Both the position numbers and the translations under genes were made by a program. A model generated the notes under the pieces. The model made no database searches. It was not told the origin of the DNA and worked only from the letters and a program-made list of their open reading frames with translations. 64,000 bases of DNA from Echeneis naucrates. Lineage: Eukaryota > Chordata > Actinopteri > Carangiformes > Echeneidae. Where the stretch lies: the NCBI RefSeq assembly GCF_900963305.1, contig NC_042526.1, positions 15,381,001-15,445,000 of the forward strand. Direction: 5' to 3'. Below, piece by piece: positions 24,155-36,600 of the stretch. Positions within the stretch are counted from its first letter, which is position 1. Every line of letters begins with the position of its first letter.

Positions 24155-25805
24155 ATGCCATTCATTCTGCCAAAGATGTGGATGCTCTTGCTTTTCAGCG
24201 TCCTGCTGGGCGCGCTGGGGTCAGAGGAGATGGCCTCTGGAGCGGCCCAGCAGCTTCAGGCCCTTCACTGCCCGCCCTGTGAGAGGATACACTGCTCCTC
24301 ACGCCGGGCACTGAAGCTCCAGTGTAAAGGTGGCGTCACTACGGGCGTCTGTGGCTGCTGCCCAGTCTGTGCCAGGACGGAGGGGGAGAGCTGCGGAGGA
24401 ACGTGGGACTATTTGGGCAAGTGTGACGAAGGGCTAGTGTGTGCGCACCAGGGCGCAGCTGCTGACAAACCAGATGAAGAGCGCCAAGGGATCTGTAAAG
24501 CAGGTGAGATGATCACTTATGAGCCCAGCATCAAGCAGGAGAACGCGTTAATGTGATTTCCCTCAGTGAGGCGAATGTTTTGTCATGTTCAGTCATCAGC
24601 AATAAAGAAAGATAAAACAGCCAGTGATCCAGAGGTGAAACATCTCAACCACAACATGAAGTGGCAGAGATAAGTGAGATAAGAAAGTCCTGAAAAGTGT
24701 GTCTTTCATTCCTTTTATAATATTGCGCCATAATTCCATGTACGTGTTTGTATTACGGGCAAACTGTGCCGTTTTGTTGAAGCTGATTGATGGGAAACTT
24801 TTGTCCAAACTTCATTCACTCGTGTACTTTCACCAACAGCACGTTTTTTTCAATTGATTCTAGGTTTTGCATTTTAAGATTACGATATTCCATTCTGAAA
24901 TGTTCCAACTTATCTCGAGGACAGTGCTGGAGTGAATGTTCTTGGTTGTGGTGGGAATGGTGCCAGGGTGGTAAGTCTCTCATGAGCAGTGAAGACTGAT
25001 AGCGTGGTCAAGGCTTCCTTTGAATCAAAGGTTTCTGCTAACAGTTAAGACATAATTACACCTCTTATCTGTCCACAGTGAAAAGAGTGTGTATCGGACG
25101 TAGTATCAGATAAGAGGTTGTCGCACTTTGTTGTTGCTCAGGAAAAGATGGATATAACATTTTGAGTGCACAATTGTAAAAACCCCACTTTGCTTTTCAT
25201 TCACTGCTGAAATATTTTTCTTGTTTTTCTTTTTTTTTTTCTTTTGGTGCAGTGATTGAACCACTGGATTCAGAGATCTGCCACCCAGAGTGCACTAAGG
25301 ATTACTGCCAATCCAACCCCTCGCAAATCTGCTCAGCAAGGTGACTCGGTGAAACTTGAAACAAGCCCCCCTTCCTTTCTTTCTCTTAATGCCTTCGACG
25401 TTGTGTTTGTAACAGAGGAAACTGCTCTTTAGGTTTGTGTCTGTGGAGAAAAATGCATGCCAGGGCTCCTGCCAACACACCTCCTGTTTGAGCTGTCTGC
25501 TGCTGAAACCCCCATCGTGCCCTCAGACCTGCACCCCCCCCGATGCTTCCTGTCTACGCCGCTATGGCAAATGTGTGCACAGCCACCTGACAGCAGCTCA
25601 CGGTTCTGTGTGCCACGGCACCCTACAGGTATGATAGACAGGACAACGAAAATGAACTGGGCTTGACTTCCTTCTGCCTCACAACGCCACATCCTTCAAT
25701 CCAGCGCTGTGTTAAATGTGTGTGTTTGTGTGTGTTTCTTCGTAGAGTAATGCTGAGGGGCATTTCGTGTGTTTTGTCCCGGTCTGTCAAAACACACTGC
25801 AGTGA
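24155..25805 (+). CDS. Secreted cysteine-rich protein with IGFBP N-terminal domain (230 aa)
   Basis: Coding exons: 24155-24503, 25253-25340, 25433-25628, 25746-25805 (693 nt, phases agree). A signal peptide is clear (WMLLLFSVLLGALGSEE). An IGFBP-type domain follows at about residues 38-110, with 12 cysteines and the hallmark GVCGCCPVC, then GESCGG and KCDEGLVC. Exons 2-4 encode a second cysteine-rich stretch of about 110 residues (CHPEC, CQGSCQHTSCLSC, CPQTC, then VCFVPVC near the end) that I cannot assign. Human homologues with the same first domain include CRIM1, HTRA1, KAZALD1 and IGFBPL1, and the first domain looks most CRIM1-like. No protease, Kazal or Ig domain follows. The start may be Met 24155 or Met 24176; the second sits better relative to the TATA box and still gives a full signal peptide. 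A binding protein for growth factors is a guess from the family. Confidence 0.8.
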
Positions 25806-25923
25806 TCCCTCGTGCACAGAGATATCCGGAGGAACTCTTCATTAGCTCATGTAGCAACATGGAAAAAGGCAGCTATCTCACAACTTTTTGTATCAAATTT
25901 GACGTGTCATGTAACTGAAAGAA

Positions 25924-25960
25924 ATTAAATGTATTTCAGAAAGAACAATGAGAAATTAAA
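25924..25960 (+). terminator. Candidate poly(A) signals of the IGFBP-domain gene
   Basis: ATTAAA at 25924-25929 and again at 25955-25960, about 120-150 bp after the stop codon at 25803-25805. Confidence 0.4.
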
Positions 25961-27172
25961 TTTCACTGTCACTGTATTTGGTTTCATTTATCTCGTGAAG
26001 TGATGGTGATAGTTTAAACATCACTGATGTCCTGGTGTCCTGGTGCAGTCTGTGTCCCTGAGTCCCAACTGCCACCAGCCTCCAATTTTCAGAGGTTTTC
26101 TGCTTCACGGGTGACGTTAAATGTCTTAAGTCCCTTCTGCCATCACTGCCCCCCTGACAGTTGATGGTTATTGAATAACAGACAGTTTATGAGGCAGCAA
26201 TAATGATGTGTGCACAGAAAGGGAATAAAGCGTGGACCAACAATGGGCAGTTTGTTCTGTGTCCTTCGAATGTAAGACATTTCTGAACTAGGGAGGCCAT
26301 TTATCTGAGGGATTTCACAAGATTGTACTGGTTTTAATTCCAAAACAAAGGCCTGCTTTTCTTTCATCTTTTTTTTTTTTTGTACTTGTATATCTGCTGT
26401 GACCTACTGTGATATCTAAGTCCTATCCAGTATTTCATCAGAATCAAAAGAGCCCAGTGTAGCTCCTTGCTGGATTTTTTGGATGAACAGGAGAAAAAGG
26501 GGGGGGAGCAAATAAGAAACTGAGAACTGTGCAAGACTACCAACAGAGTTATCTGTGAATAAATTATACCGTTGACTGATTAAAGATTCACAAATTGTTT
26601 TAAAATGAAAGAAGTAAAATTTTCCCTTAAATGTGAAATTTTAAATTAATTTTACTCCAAGTTTTTGGTTGATAGATTTTTTTTTTTAATCCAACACCAG
26701 AAAACTACCCATGCATTTTTACTTTTGCACAATTATTGTACTGCGAGGATACACACAAGAAATCAGCTATCTATTAGGACAACAGGACCTGCCACCAAAG
26801 CAGGCCGCCTCTGTTATCAATCCCACATAACAGTCTTTTTTTTTTTGCTGATAAAAACTATGGATAATAAAGGACTGCCTGCGTGCCAGCCGTTATAAAT
26901 GTGTCCCTGTCAGAGACAGCCAGGCCATGTTAAAGTCTGAACACAACACAAAACACTGGGACAATAGAAAAAGATTATTACAAAAGACTTCAAGTACATT
27001 TTGATGTACAGAAATGTACCTTCATGATTATTCTCTATGGCTTGAAAGAATAAGCTAAATGTGTGATGTTTGAGATCTAAAACAAATGTAAAGAGCACTT
27101 ACACTTTTGGGGTTTTCACGTTTAAGATAATTTCACATAAGCATTGGAAACCATTTCAATAAAATGCATAAT
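25961..27172. other. Intergenic, convergent gene ends
   Basis: The IGFBP-domain gene (+) and parp16 (-) end towards each other here. Several short homopolymer runs are seen (T near 26370, G near 26501, T near 26680 and 26837) and nothing coding. Confidence 0.5.
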
Positions 27173-27178
27173 TTTATT
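27173..27178 (-). terminator. parp16: parp16 poly(A) signal
   Basis: AATAAA on the minus strand, about 650 bp beyond the stop codon at 27829-27831. The UTR between carries a T-run at about 27462-27479. Confidence 0.45.
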
Positions 27179-27828
27179 AGTGTCACAAATTTAGACAAAC
27201 TGTTCTCTGCTTGAATGATAAAAAAGCACATCCGAAAATTAATATAAATAAGTTTATGAGTGGCCTTTCTGTGGTCAAGCACCTTATGGTTCTCCTTAGT
27301 CAAAACCAACCAGTGTGTTCAGGAGCAACTAATGCTACCAGCTCAAAACAAAGCCATGCCATTTAAAATGAGCACAGTGGAGTGGAACAATATTGTTACT
27401 GCCTGATCAACAGACATGGATATTACTGAAAGTCACAATAATAACTTGTGAATTTCCTCCTCTTTTTTTTTTTTTTTTTGCCTTTTTCATCTTTGGTTAA
27501 TTAAATTGTCACAGCAACACAGCTCATCTATCAAACTGAATCTTTACTAAACAATACAAATTACACATCAAAACATTGCATAACAATCTTAAACGCAGGC
27601 CTTATGACACAATTCAACAAAACTAACAGACAATAGTAGCTATGAGTACAGCTGCTATTTGAAAAGATAAATCATCTCAACTTAAAGTATTTTAAACTAC
27701 TGATAAAATAGGAAAACAATGATTGTAGAGAGAAAACAGTATAAAGGTGCATCGTTGCTCAGGCCTCCAGTTAGTCTCTGATCAGGAAGGCACAATGGAT
27801 AATCCAGGCTGTCTGTCCTTTTTTCTCA

Positions 27829-30800
27829 TCACCTGAACAGCCTGTTCCAAAAGGATACGAAGGTGGTAGAGTTAAAGGCACCAATCAATATGAGCAGCAG
27901 AAGGTAGAGACTCATCATCACGGCAAAGTGGTGTCGCAGGAACCAGGAGTTGTTGCGGGAATGTCTGAAGGAGGAAAAAACAGAAACTATGTGGTTTTAC
28001 ATCTGCAAAATAAAATCGTGACTAGGCCAATACACCTATTCACTCAATGAAACCATTTCCTGAGAAACAGCTGGCCCGCCCTTCTGTCAAACTGCAACCC
28101 TTCTATATTCAAATAGCCGGCTGACAGTAAATTATGTGATGGTTCCAACTTCAGAAATTTGAGAATTTGATCCATTTTCTCATCCCGCTGTCAAGATCCA
28201 AGTGGAGAGTTAATGCAACATGTTGATCCCCTAAACAGAAAAACATAATCTATCCAAATGTGGAATAATGAGAATACTGAGGATGCACCTCATGTTACTG
28301 AGCCTGACTCTGAGAAGAGCCAGCAGATCAGCTCAATGAACACCTTAGAAAAGCCTTAATGAAGACATTTCAACACAGGGAGATTAGTGGAGTGGTAAAT
28401 GAAGATTATTCCCTCAAAAGTTGATTATCAGATTATGGATAAGTACCAGAGGACTAGTAAGCATCTGTATTAAGAAGCTTTACCAACACTTCATGTTCAC
28501 ACTATGATCTTTAATCTCTATTCTGTACATTTTTCTGACAATATGATGCTGATGAGTATGATGAGTAGAGATGACATTTGTCCAGATGGACATAAAAAGT
28601 CACAGTTTTATTATTTATACATATTTGTGTATGATTAAATTAGTTTTTGTTATGACTGAAAGTGTATTTTGAGAGATCACAGTGACATTTAACCTTTACC
28701 CACCAAATAGTAATCAGTTCATGCTCAAGAAAGTGAATTTGGCCGACAGAACTACATTTGACCTGACTTACCTGGACAGGTGCCTCCTCTGAGAGTAAAC
28801 AAGCAGGTACTTCACTCGCAAAAGCTGATTGTTGGTGACTACAAAGTACTTCTGTGGGACGTCCCCTCCTTCACTGTTCTTTGCCCTTGAGCGCTGTCGG
28901 TCAATAAGTTCAGAGTCTGAAAAAGAGTGGGGCAGGAAATTAAATCATATAGAATTCACTTTCTCTGGGTCCAGTAAGTCACATGTGGTACAAACCTTTT
29001 TTCTTGACCTGGCACTTGACATCTGGATGATCAATGACTTCGCACAAGGCAACACAGCTGAGCAGTGGACCCAGGAGACTTTCTCTCCAGCCACTGCTGT
29101 GGGGACTGTAGAGGACAGCCATGCTGAGGTCACTGGTGAGGTAGGTCCCCTCTCCAAACACTGAGTTCTGCACAAAAACAATACATAAATAACATATAAG
29201 TAAGTTTTTGTGTCAGTCAGAAACAAACAGTATGTAGTTGAAGAGTGCTGCACTGACCTTGTTGAGGTGACAGTGCAGCCCATTGTGAATGATCGAGTGA
29301 AAGTTCTCCAGGCGGCTGCCGTGGAATGCATAGAAGACGTTGCGTCCTGCCCTTGTCTTCTCAAACCTGGCATTCATCTGGTCACAGTATTCAAGCTCAA
29401 AGAGGAAGTCTGGCACAGGTGCAGAAATCCTTTCATTCTCCGTCAAGTTGCAAAGTTTGGCATACTTGTGAAGGCAAGGCAAGGCAAGTTTATTTATATA
29501 GCCAATTTCATGCACAAAGGCAATCCAATGTGCTTGACATACATACAGAGAACATTGAGAGAAAACAAGCACGGTCTAAACGAAACAGGAGGTATTTAAA
29601 GAAACTTATGATTTCTGCATCTGTATGTTCACTGATGTACCTCATCTTTCTGAAGTGTCTTCACAGCAAAAGCTGTTTGAAGAAAGAATCCAGTGAGCGA
29701 GAGCCAGGTGATGATCTCCTTCTCCAGGTCGCAGTCTCACCAACTCTCTCACACCAGGCAAAGACTTCACATCTGCCAGCTAGAGATCAAAACAAACTCT
29801 GTTAGATTACAGTACCAATGGCAGCCGGTGGCAGGTCTGTCTGCAGCCCATCTGCATATAAACTTGTGTCTTTTTACCATCTGTCTGAAACTGTCTGAGT
29901 TATCATCTCTTCATTATTGTCACCTTCAGAGAAACCAAGATATGAATCTGTAATTAATATAAAATATGAACACACTGACAAATTAAATGCAGCATCCTTA
30001 CTTACATATTTGAGTCATGCTCCCTGGAAAATACATCATCAATGTCTATTTTATTAGCTACACCAGAACAATGTGATGTCATTTAGCAGCCCTTCCATAA
30101 AATGCATCCTTACAAAGCCAATGATATTCTGCTTTTGGTGAAATTGTCACTAAGAACCAGCTCTAGCCAAGAACTGATTCCAAATTATCTGAACGGTTCG
30201 AGGCGTATATGGCAGCTCGGCATTGCATCATACTGATGGCATACTTGTGCATCCATGCTCCTGGAAACTAACAAGCCTGGGTCATTGCAGAGAGGAAGAA
30301 ACTTTGTCGTACGTGGGTGGAAACACCAAGCGATATGCTGAAATATTGCTATTACTATTGAATAATAGTTCACCTTGAGGCAGAAGTGTTAGTTAGTTAG
30401 TGTTAGTCTGCTTTAGATGTACCTAATAAAGTGAAACTGAGTCTCTGCAAGAAGTTGGTACAAGCTCGATTCCTCAGAGTAATAACAGCTTTCTTTGGAT
30501 GAATCTGACAGTTGTTTTGATTATATAAAAATAGCTCTAATCTTGTGAAATCCCTTGCAGGGTTTGGCTTCTTTAAGTGTTAAGCGAATATTATACTGTG
30601 TCACAGAATGCTATATTTGAAACATTTACCTGGCTTTCTCTTCAACCTCTAAGACTGTCTTTTCCTTAACCTTTATTCACTGACACACTACAGCCACAGC
30701 ACATTACTGCCACCAAGTGTATAGCTATCGTGCCACCACAATTATCATGGTGTGCATCTGCATCCTTACACACACACAAAAAAAACAACAAAGAATAAAA

Positions 30801-31120
30801 TACTTGACATGCAATTTTTACAGTCGTTCTTCATCATGGCTTACATTGCAATGTTTAGATGATCCATGCTTTTCAAGAATCAAGCAGAAATATTGGTTGT
30901 TCAAAAATATTTTGAATTGAGTATCTCTTACCAGCTCCTCAAAATCCTTACTGTCACCACTTATGTATCGAGGAGGGAAAGGTCGGAGCAAAGAGTCCCT
31001 CTTGTAGTTCTGAGCAGCGGCAACAAACAGGCTGCAGCGGAGGTCAGCAGCTACGGGGTCTCTGTGCAGACAGGAGCACACCAGCTCTCTGACCGCCTCA
31101 GGTGGGAGCGGTGGCTGCAT
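27829..31120 (-). CDS. parp16: Protein mono-ADP-ribosyltransferase PARP16 (about 328 aa, one frame break)
   Basis: An ER tail-anchored mono-ADP-ribosyltransferase, known in mammals to act on PERK and IRE1 in the unfolded protein response. Coding exons, minus strand: 31120-30932, 29779-29641, 29464-29258, 29167-28996, 28916-28772, 27964-27829. The catalytic H-Y-Y set is visible: [30 protein letters not shown] and [19 protein letters not shown]. The C-terminal anchor is in the last exon ([20 protein letters not shown]), with a short luminal tail ending NRLFR. Exon 2 is 139 nt although the flanking phases require a multiple of three. It reads well at its start ([13 protein letters not shown] ... 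HWILSS), then the homologous frame ([11 protein letters not shown]) continues one base later. This may be an assembly error or a real lesion. The start is Met 31120, just inside an acceptor at about 31129, so a non-coding first exon upstream is expected. Human PARP16 has 322-323 residues. Confidence 0.93.
29471..29590 (-). mobile_element. Retroposon 3' tail in parp16 intron 2
   Basis: On the plus strand it starts aaggcaaggcaaggcaagtt, then tatttatatagcc ... aaggcaatccaatgtgcttgac. This is a very common teleost repeat tail, whose consensus on the other strand reads GCTATATAAATAAACTTGCCTTGCC. It stops six bases from the exon 3 acceptor. Confidence 0.65.
30707..30720 (-). promoter_or_regulatory. 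CTCF-like motif 2 (weak)
   Basis: On the minus strand it reads ACACTTGGTGGCAG, matching 12 of 14 positions of the CTCF core. It lies in parp16 intron 1. Confidence 0.25.
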
Positions 31121-31139
31121 TCCCAGCTCTGCAGACACA

Positions 31140-32559
31140 CATGGCAAGTCATCATGAGAACACCCCCAAAAATCCTCTTAGGTCTTGACAGCACAATAAC
31201 AAACTCATGCCAACATACTTTGTAAAACTTTTGGCACCTAAAGGTGAATCACTTTATTTAAATTAAAGTCGTGAATGGATTATTTTATCTATCAACAACT
31301 TCTAAAGTGCAGTAAATTAAAATAAATAAATACATAAATAAATAAAATGAATACTTGAAATGTGGTGCACATAGTTGTTTTGATGATTTAATCGACTCAA
31401 CGATTTTAAGATCAGAGGTCAGTTTTGGAGTTCACTGCAGCCAGTTACGTTGATATTAAACACCATTAGTCAATATGGATGTATCTGCAGTTCATATGTA
31501 CAATTAATGGGTTTTTTTTAGGACAAGCGAAGCAACTACAGCTGTGAGAGCAGCGAGTGCATTATTCTCGGACATGTAGTTGAAATGCAGATGAACACAA
31601 AGACAGAATAATGTCAAATTCAGTATTAAAGTATCAGGATGTTGTGTGTTTAGTCAATGTTAGCCGATGCTCCTGTTCTTCATTACCAGTTAGCAAAGGT
31701 TGGCGCCGTTAGCTAACATTAGCCAGGCTACAACAAGTGACAAGTCTGTTGCCGATCAGCATTGCTGCTGACAAATACAGCAATATTAATCCCTTAAATG
31801 TATTGCGGGTGCACCCTGGACCCGCTTCACCTGGCTGACAATAGTTTTATATCAGTATTTGCCGTTACCGTCAGTCTTGCTCAACTCATAACACCACAGG
31901 AAGCGCTAACGTTAGCTCGGGGCGCTGCTGCGTTCACGATGCCGAGATAATATAGGGTTTGTTTTTTAGATTTTTTTTTTCTTTCCCAAAACGCTGTGGA
32001 AATCTATGTCAAACACCTAATAGAGCGGAAGTGAATAAAGTTAACAGAACATTTCACAAATTAGTGTGCACTGCTTCTTCCTCGTTGTATCGTGTTTTCT
32101 ACAACACAAGAATCACGAGAGTCCCTGAAAGCACCATTCACGACACCGAGCCAATGTCCACAGATCGTCAACACCAAGCTGTAGGTCAAACAGACACACC
32201 TCAGTGGACCAACACAAACTCACAGACTTGTTAGGACTGACACAGTGACACAGACTGACACGGTAATACAGACCCAAAAAGACTTACAGACCGATAGAGT
32301 CCTGCTCTCATTCCCTGTTATAATGCTCAATCAAAACCGTTTCAATATGGGATAAAAAATATAAAAGGATAATATTAAGCTATAATTGCAAAGAAAACAG
32401 TAACAAGAGGAATTTGAGGAAAGTCCCTGTGTTCTAAGATTGCACTGAAAAGATCACACTTCATCTTAACTTCGGCTGTGATATTGGTGCTGTTGTGGCC
32501 TGCTATGTTGGAGGGAGCCAATCAGATCAGCCTGTTTCTGACGCTCTGATTTTCAGCAC
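31140..32559. other. parp16 5' region and divergent spacer towards scamp5
   Basis: Probably contains a non-coding first exon of parp16. On the minus strand a donor-like GACTGACG then GTAACGG lies near 31870. Otherwise AT-rich, with no open frame worth reporting. Confidence 0.35.
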
Positions 32560-32840
32560 TGAGGGCAGCATCGCTGAGGGGCGTGGCCTAGCAGAGCGCT
32601 TCTGCTCTCTGATTGGACGGTTCGGGCTCGGAGTTTGGGTCCTGCTGGTTCTTCCCGGACGGACCGTACGTCACGTGACCACCTCTTACTCCCAGATCCG
32701 TCGGTGGAGGAATAAGGACACAGATCGGAGAGGCCGAGCGGCGGACTGTTGTGTTTCCCCCCCGGGCGTGATTCTGTGGTTGGATCCGTAAGATGCTATT
32801 TAAACGAACACGGGGGTTTTAGTGACGTTATCGGAACCAG
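32560..32840 (+). promoter_or_regulatory. scamp5: scamp5 promoter and non-coding exon 1
   Basis: GC-rich, with CpGs; it ends at a donor (ggaaccag then gtaagacgg at 32841). A second donor-like site (ggatccgtaagatg) lies at 32789. The acceptor of the ATG exon is at 33542. Confidence 0.5.
32670..32679. promoter_or_regulatory. Perfect CLEAR/E-box palindrome GTCACGTGAC
   Basis: Ten-base palindrome matching the CLEAR consensus bound by TFEB/TFE3 and also a USF-type E-box. It is located in the proximal scamp5 promoter. Confidence 0.6.
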
Positions 32841-33603
32841 GTAAGACGGTTTTAATCACCGCATTTTTCATTCATCACACCACATCGGGGAGCGGGAAGG
32901 GGAAATGCGTGCGGTCAAAATGAATAATCCGGCTCCAGGTCCGGGTTCGACCCGCTCGGTGTCCGGATGGAGAAGAAGCACCGATGCAGCACCGCGCACA
33001 GCCTGAAGGACGCCTCTCCATCGGCCGCGATCACGATGCTGTGTGTCCCACTGCAGCATCACGCTCAGCACACTGTCACGGTCACAATGGACGAAATCTG
33101 TTTTAGTGACAGAAAGATGCCCCCCCCAGACCCCCACCCAATATCCACCATCACAAGCTGCACACATCTGGTTTTCAAACACATTATGCTTGAAAAGGCT
33201 GATTACAGCCCACCGCAGGTGGTGAGGCTCCGAAGAGGACTGGGCTGTGAACTCCTCAGGCCTGTAACACGCCTATTTTCAGCCCATAGGCTGTGAGCAC
33301 ATAGAAGATACGGCGCATCACACAGCCGTAACACAAGGTCCAGAAAACGTGTTTATCGTGAAAGATGCTGTGAAAAGCTGATCACATCGTATAGGAGGTC
33401 AGAGCCTTTTATTCCAGCGCAGGGTGTGCATGCTGGTCCACAGGGAGGCCAGTGGAGGATCGTGGCCTGTTGCCTGCAAGGAGAGCAATGAGTGAGTTTG
33501 CACTTAATAAAACAGCTCTGTTGTCTGCAGTTTGGTTTTCAGCAGTTGATATTGAAGCCCGTGCCCGTTTGCGAGAGGAAGAAAAAAATACCAAGCAGTG
33601 ATC

Positions 33604-36600
33604 ATGGCAGGTGAGCTTTCACTGTAGTCACTCAACTACAGTGTGTGCATGCGATGTGGGGTCTTTTTGTTAGAAAATTTGGCTGCAAAATGGGACAATC
33701 AAGCCATTTGTGAGGCAAAATTTTAATCCGGCGTGCAGCTGTCTTGACTTAATGTCTTTATGAATTTGGTGTGTGGGCAGCTGGGCTGAACTGCGTCTTT
33801 GTATCGCAGAAAACAACTTCCCTCCTCTGCCTCGATTCATCCCTCTCAAGCCATGTTTTTACCAAGACTTCAATGAGATCCCAGACCAGCGGCGCACCAT
33901 GTGCAAGAGGCTCTACTACCTTTGGATCTGTGAGTGTGTCTGCAGTCAGAGTTTGTGTGTTGGCAGCTGGGAATATTATGTTGAATTTTAGTCGTTAACC
34001 TGTGCACCGGTCCTCTCCCTCACGCAGTCTCACTTTGTTTTACCATAAATATTATGAGAGTCAAACAGCAAACACTCCAGTAAAGCAGTGAGACCAGCCT
34101 GACTGGTCTCAGTGTGGCAGAGAGCCACATCAGCCTATTTTTCCACTTCCACATTTATCTGAGGAGTCCATTTTTTTTCTAATTTCTATTTTCTTTATGA
34201 GTTTAGTCAAAAAAAAATATATATATATTTATGTAGCCACATAGCGACTGTCCCAACCTCTCATTTGTAGAGATTTGTTGTTTTTTCATTGGATCACTGA
34301 AAATGGAATCAATGGTTTGGGGTAAATAAGACATTCACAAATCACAAAATAATTTTTGTCCTTATAAGGCTAAAATGACTAATGTATGAATGAATCATGA
34401 AAATAATCTGCAAATTGATATACTGTGGAAATAACTAGTTGCAGCCTTAGTGATAGTTAATAACTCCAATATTAATATTTGCGTGAGAGTCACCTAATCT
34501 TTTTCATTACCATTTAGGTTCTGCCATTTGAGTCCAAGAATGTAAGTCTGGTCTAAAAGTAGATTAGTACACAAATAATATTGAGTAGAAATGCGTGCTT
34601 TCTGTTCTAATAGCTCCAGTTTATGTTCATTTATTGTAGCCTGACACAGCGCTTGTAGTCTTAGTGTTGAATGGTGGAGATTCATGCCACCCCATGAATT
34701 TTCCCCCGAATTATGAGTAATCCAAAATGAAATTTTTGCATTCAACTTTTCATGTTTTGGCCATCTTTGCTCCTCCCCCTGAATGCTGACAGTGAACAGC
34801 GCCACATTGGCTGTTAATCTGATCGGCTGTCTGGCGTGGATGTGTGGAGGTGGTGGAGCAACCAACTTTGGCATGGCCATCCTGTGGCTCATCCTGTTCA
34901 CCCCCTGCTCCTATGTGTGCTGGTTCAGACCCATCTACAAGGCTTTCAAGTAAGATGATTTCACTTGGGGATTTGGCACTGTTGTCTCTGGTTGAACACA
35001 TCATCGAGCGCCCTGATTATTCTCTCTCCGCGCAGGACCGACAGCTCCTTCAACTTTATGGCTTTCTTCTTCGTCTTCATGGCCCAGGTGGTGATTAGTA
35101 TTATCCAGACTGTTGGCATTCCAGGTTGGGGAGTGTGGTAAGGACTTGAAGTGGATTGTAGAAATTCATGCACATGCTAAACATTGTGAAGTCCAAATGC
35201 AGATGGATTACAAAAGAGCAAAACAGTTTCAGTGCTCCTTTGGATACATTCCCAGAGTCTCTGCAGGTCCACTGGAGGGAGTTACAGAGCATCCAGTTGA
35301 TGTTCTGAGCTGTTCTTGGTGACGCAAACAACACCATGTTGCACATTGATCCCAAGGTGTTTAGCTGCAATTTGGTAAAGCTGGAGACCATAGCTCATGG
35401 TTCACACATGTACCTGCCTCCATTTACTCTGTTACACCTTTATTCATCACTCACAAACTATACCCTAAACTGTAACACAGCCACTGATGTACAGGATGCT
35501 TTATGTTCGAGCTTATGCCTAACACAAGGTTCATCTAAAGGATTGCTATTTTCTGTCAGGTCTGTCTTTTACATGAGGTTGGAGAACAAAATATCTCGGG
35601 GGATATCAAAAGCGGAAAGATCGAAGATCCAGGCCAAGTTTTAGAAGAACCCAAAAAAGTGTTGTCACCCATCTGCAATTTCCCCCCAGTGGACACAAAC
35701 ACGATGATCAAAATGCACACTAATGATGCAAGTTTACGATAACAAGGTCACCCACTTTTCTAAAATGTGATAACATGTCAGTGATCAGTTTATAGTTTAC
35801 TTCCTCTATACATGTGTATAAAAAAATGAAAAAATAAAAATTCAAACTATGATCATAAACACTGTCGAGCAATATTTCAAACGTGGGACCAAACAAAATT
35901 ATCTTTTTTTTTTTCTTTTTTTTTTCCAAACAAAAATGATCATAGATGGATTCTGTATTCATGTTATGCCATCAGTGTGATGATGATGATGATGCTAATT
36001 GTGTTGTTTCTTTAGTGGCTGGCTGGCAACCATCACTTTCTTCAGCACCAACATTGGCTCAGCTGTGGTCATGCTGATTCCCACCATCATGTTCACCATA
36101 GTGGCTGTGCTCTCTTTCATCGCCCTCACCAAGGTGAGCGGTGCATGCCTACTTCATCTCAAGGAAACGATCTGAAAAGGTTTCGTTTCCTTCCCAGTAA
36201 CAGAAATGCACATTTTTGTAGTTTTCACCTGGTAAAAAGACTTTGGCATGTGGCGAGCACCGATGTATCACAGCAGCCTCGTACCAGACTCAAAGATGGT
36301 ACCCACTCACTTGAATGAAATTTTCACACCTGGTGTGTGAGCTGAGGTTTCCAGCTCTCAGTTTTGTTTGCACGTAGATGCGTGCGTTTGTTTTGTTTTT
36401 TCCCGGCCAGGGGATTTTATTCATCATTATTACTCTCGTGCGCCGTCCTCAGGTCCATAACTTCTACCGCGGTAGCGGTGGCAGCTTGGGTAAGGCCCAG
36501 GAGGAGTGGGCCACTGGCGCCTGGAAGAACCCTCATGTCCAGCAGGCAGCTCAGCAGGCGGCCATGGGAGCGGCGCAGGGAGCCATGCAGCAGAACCAGT

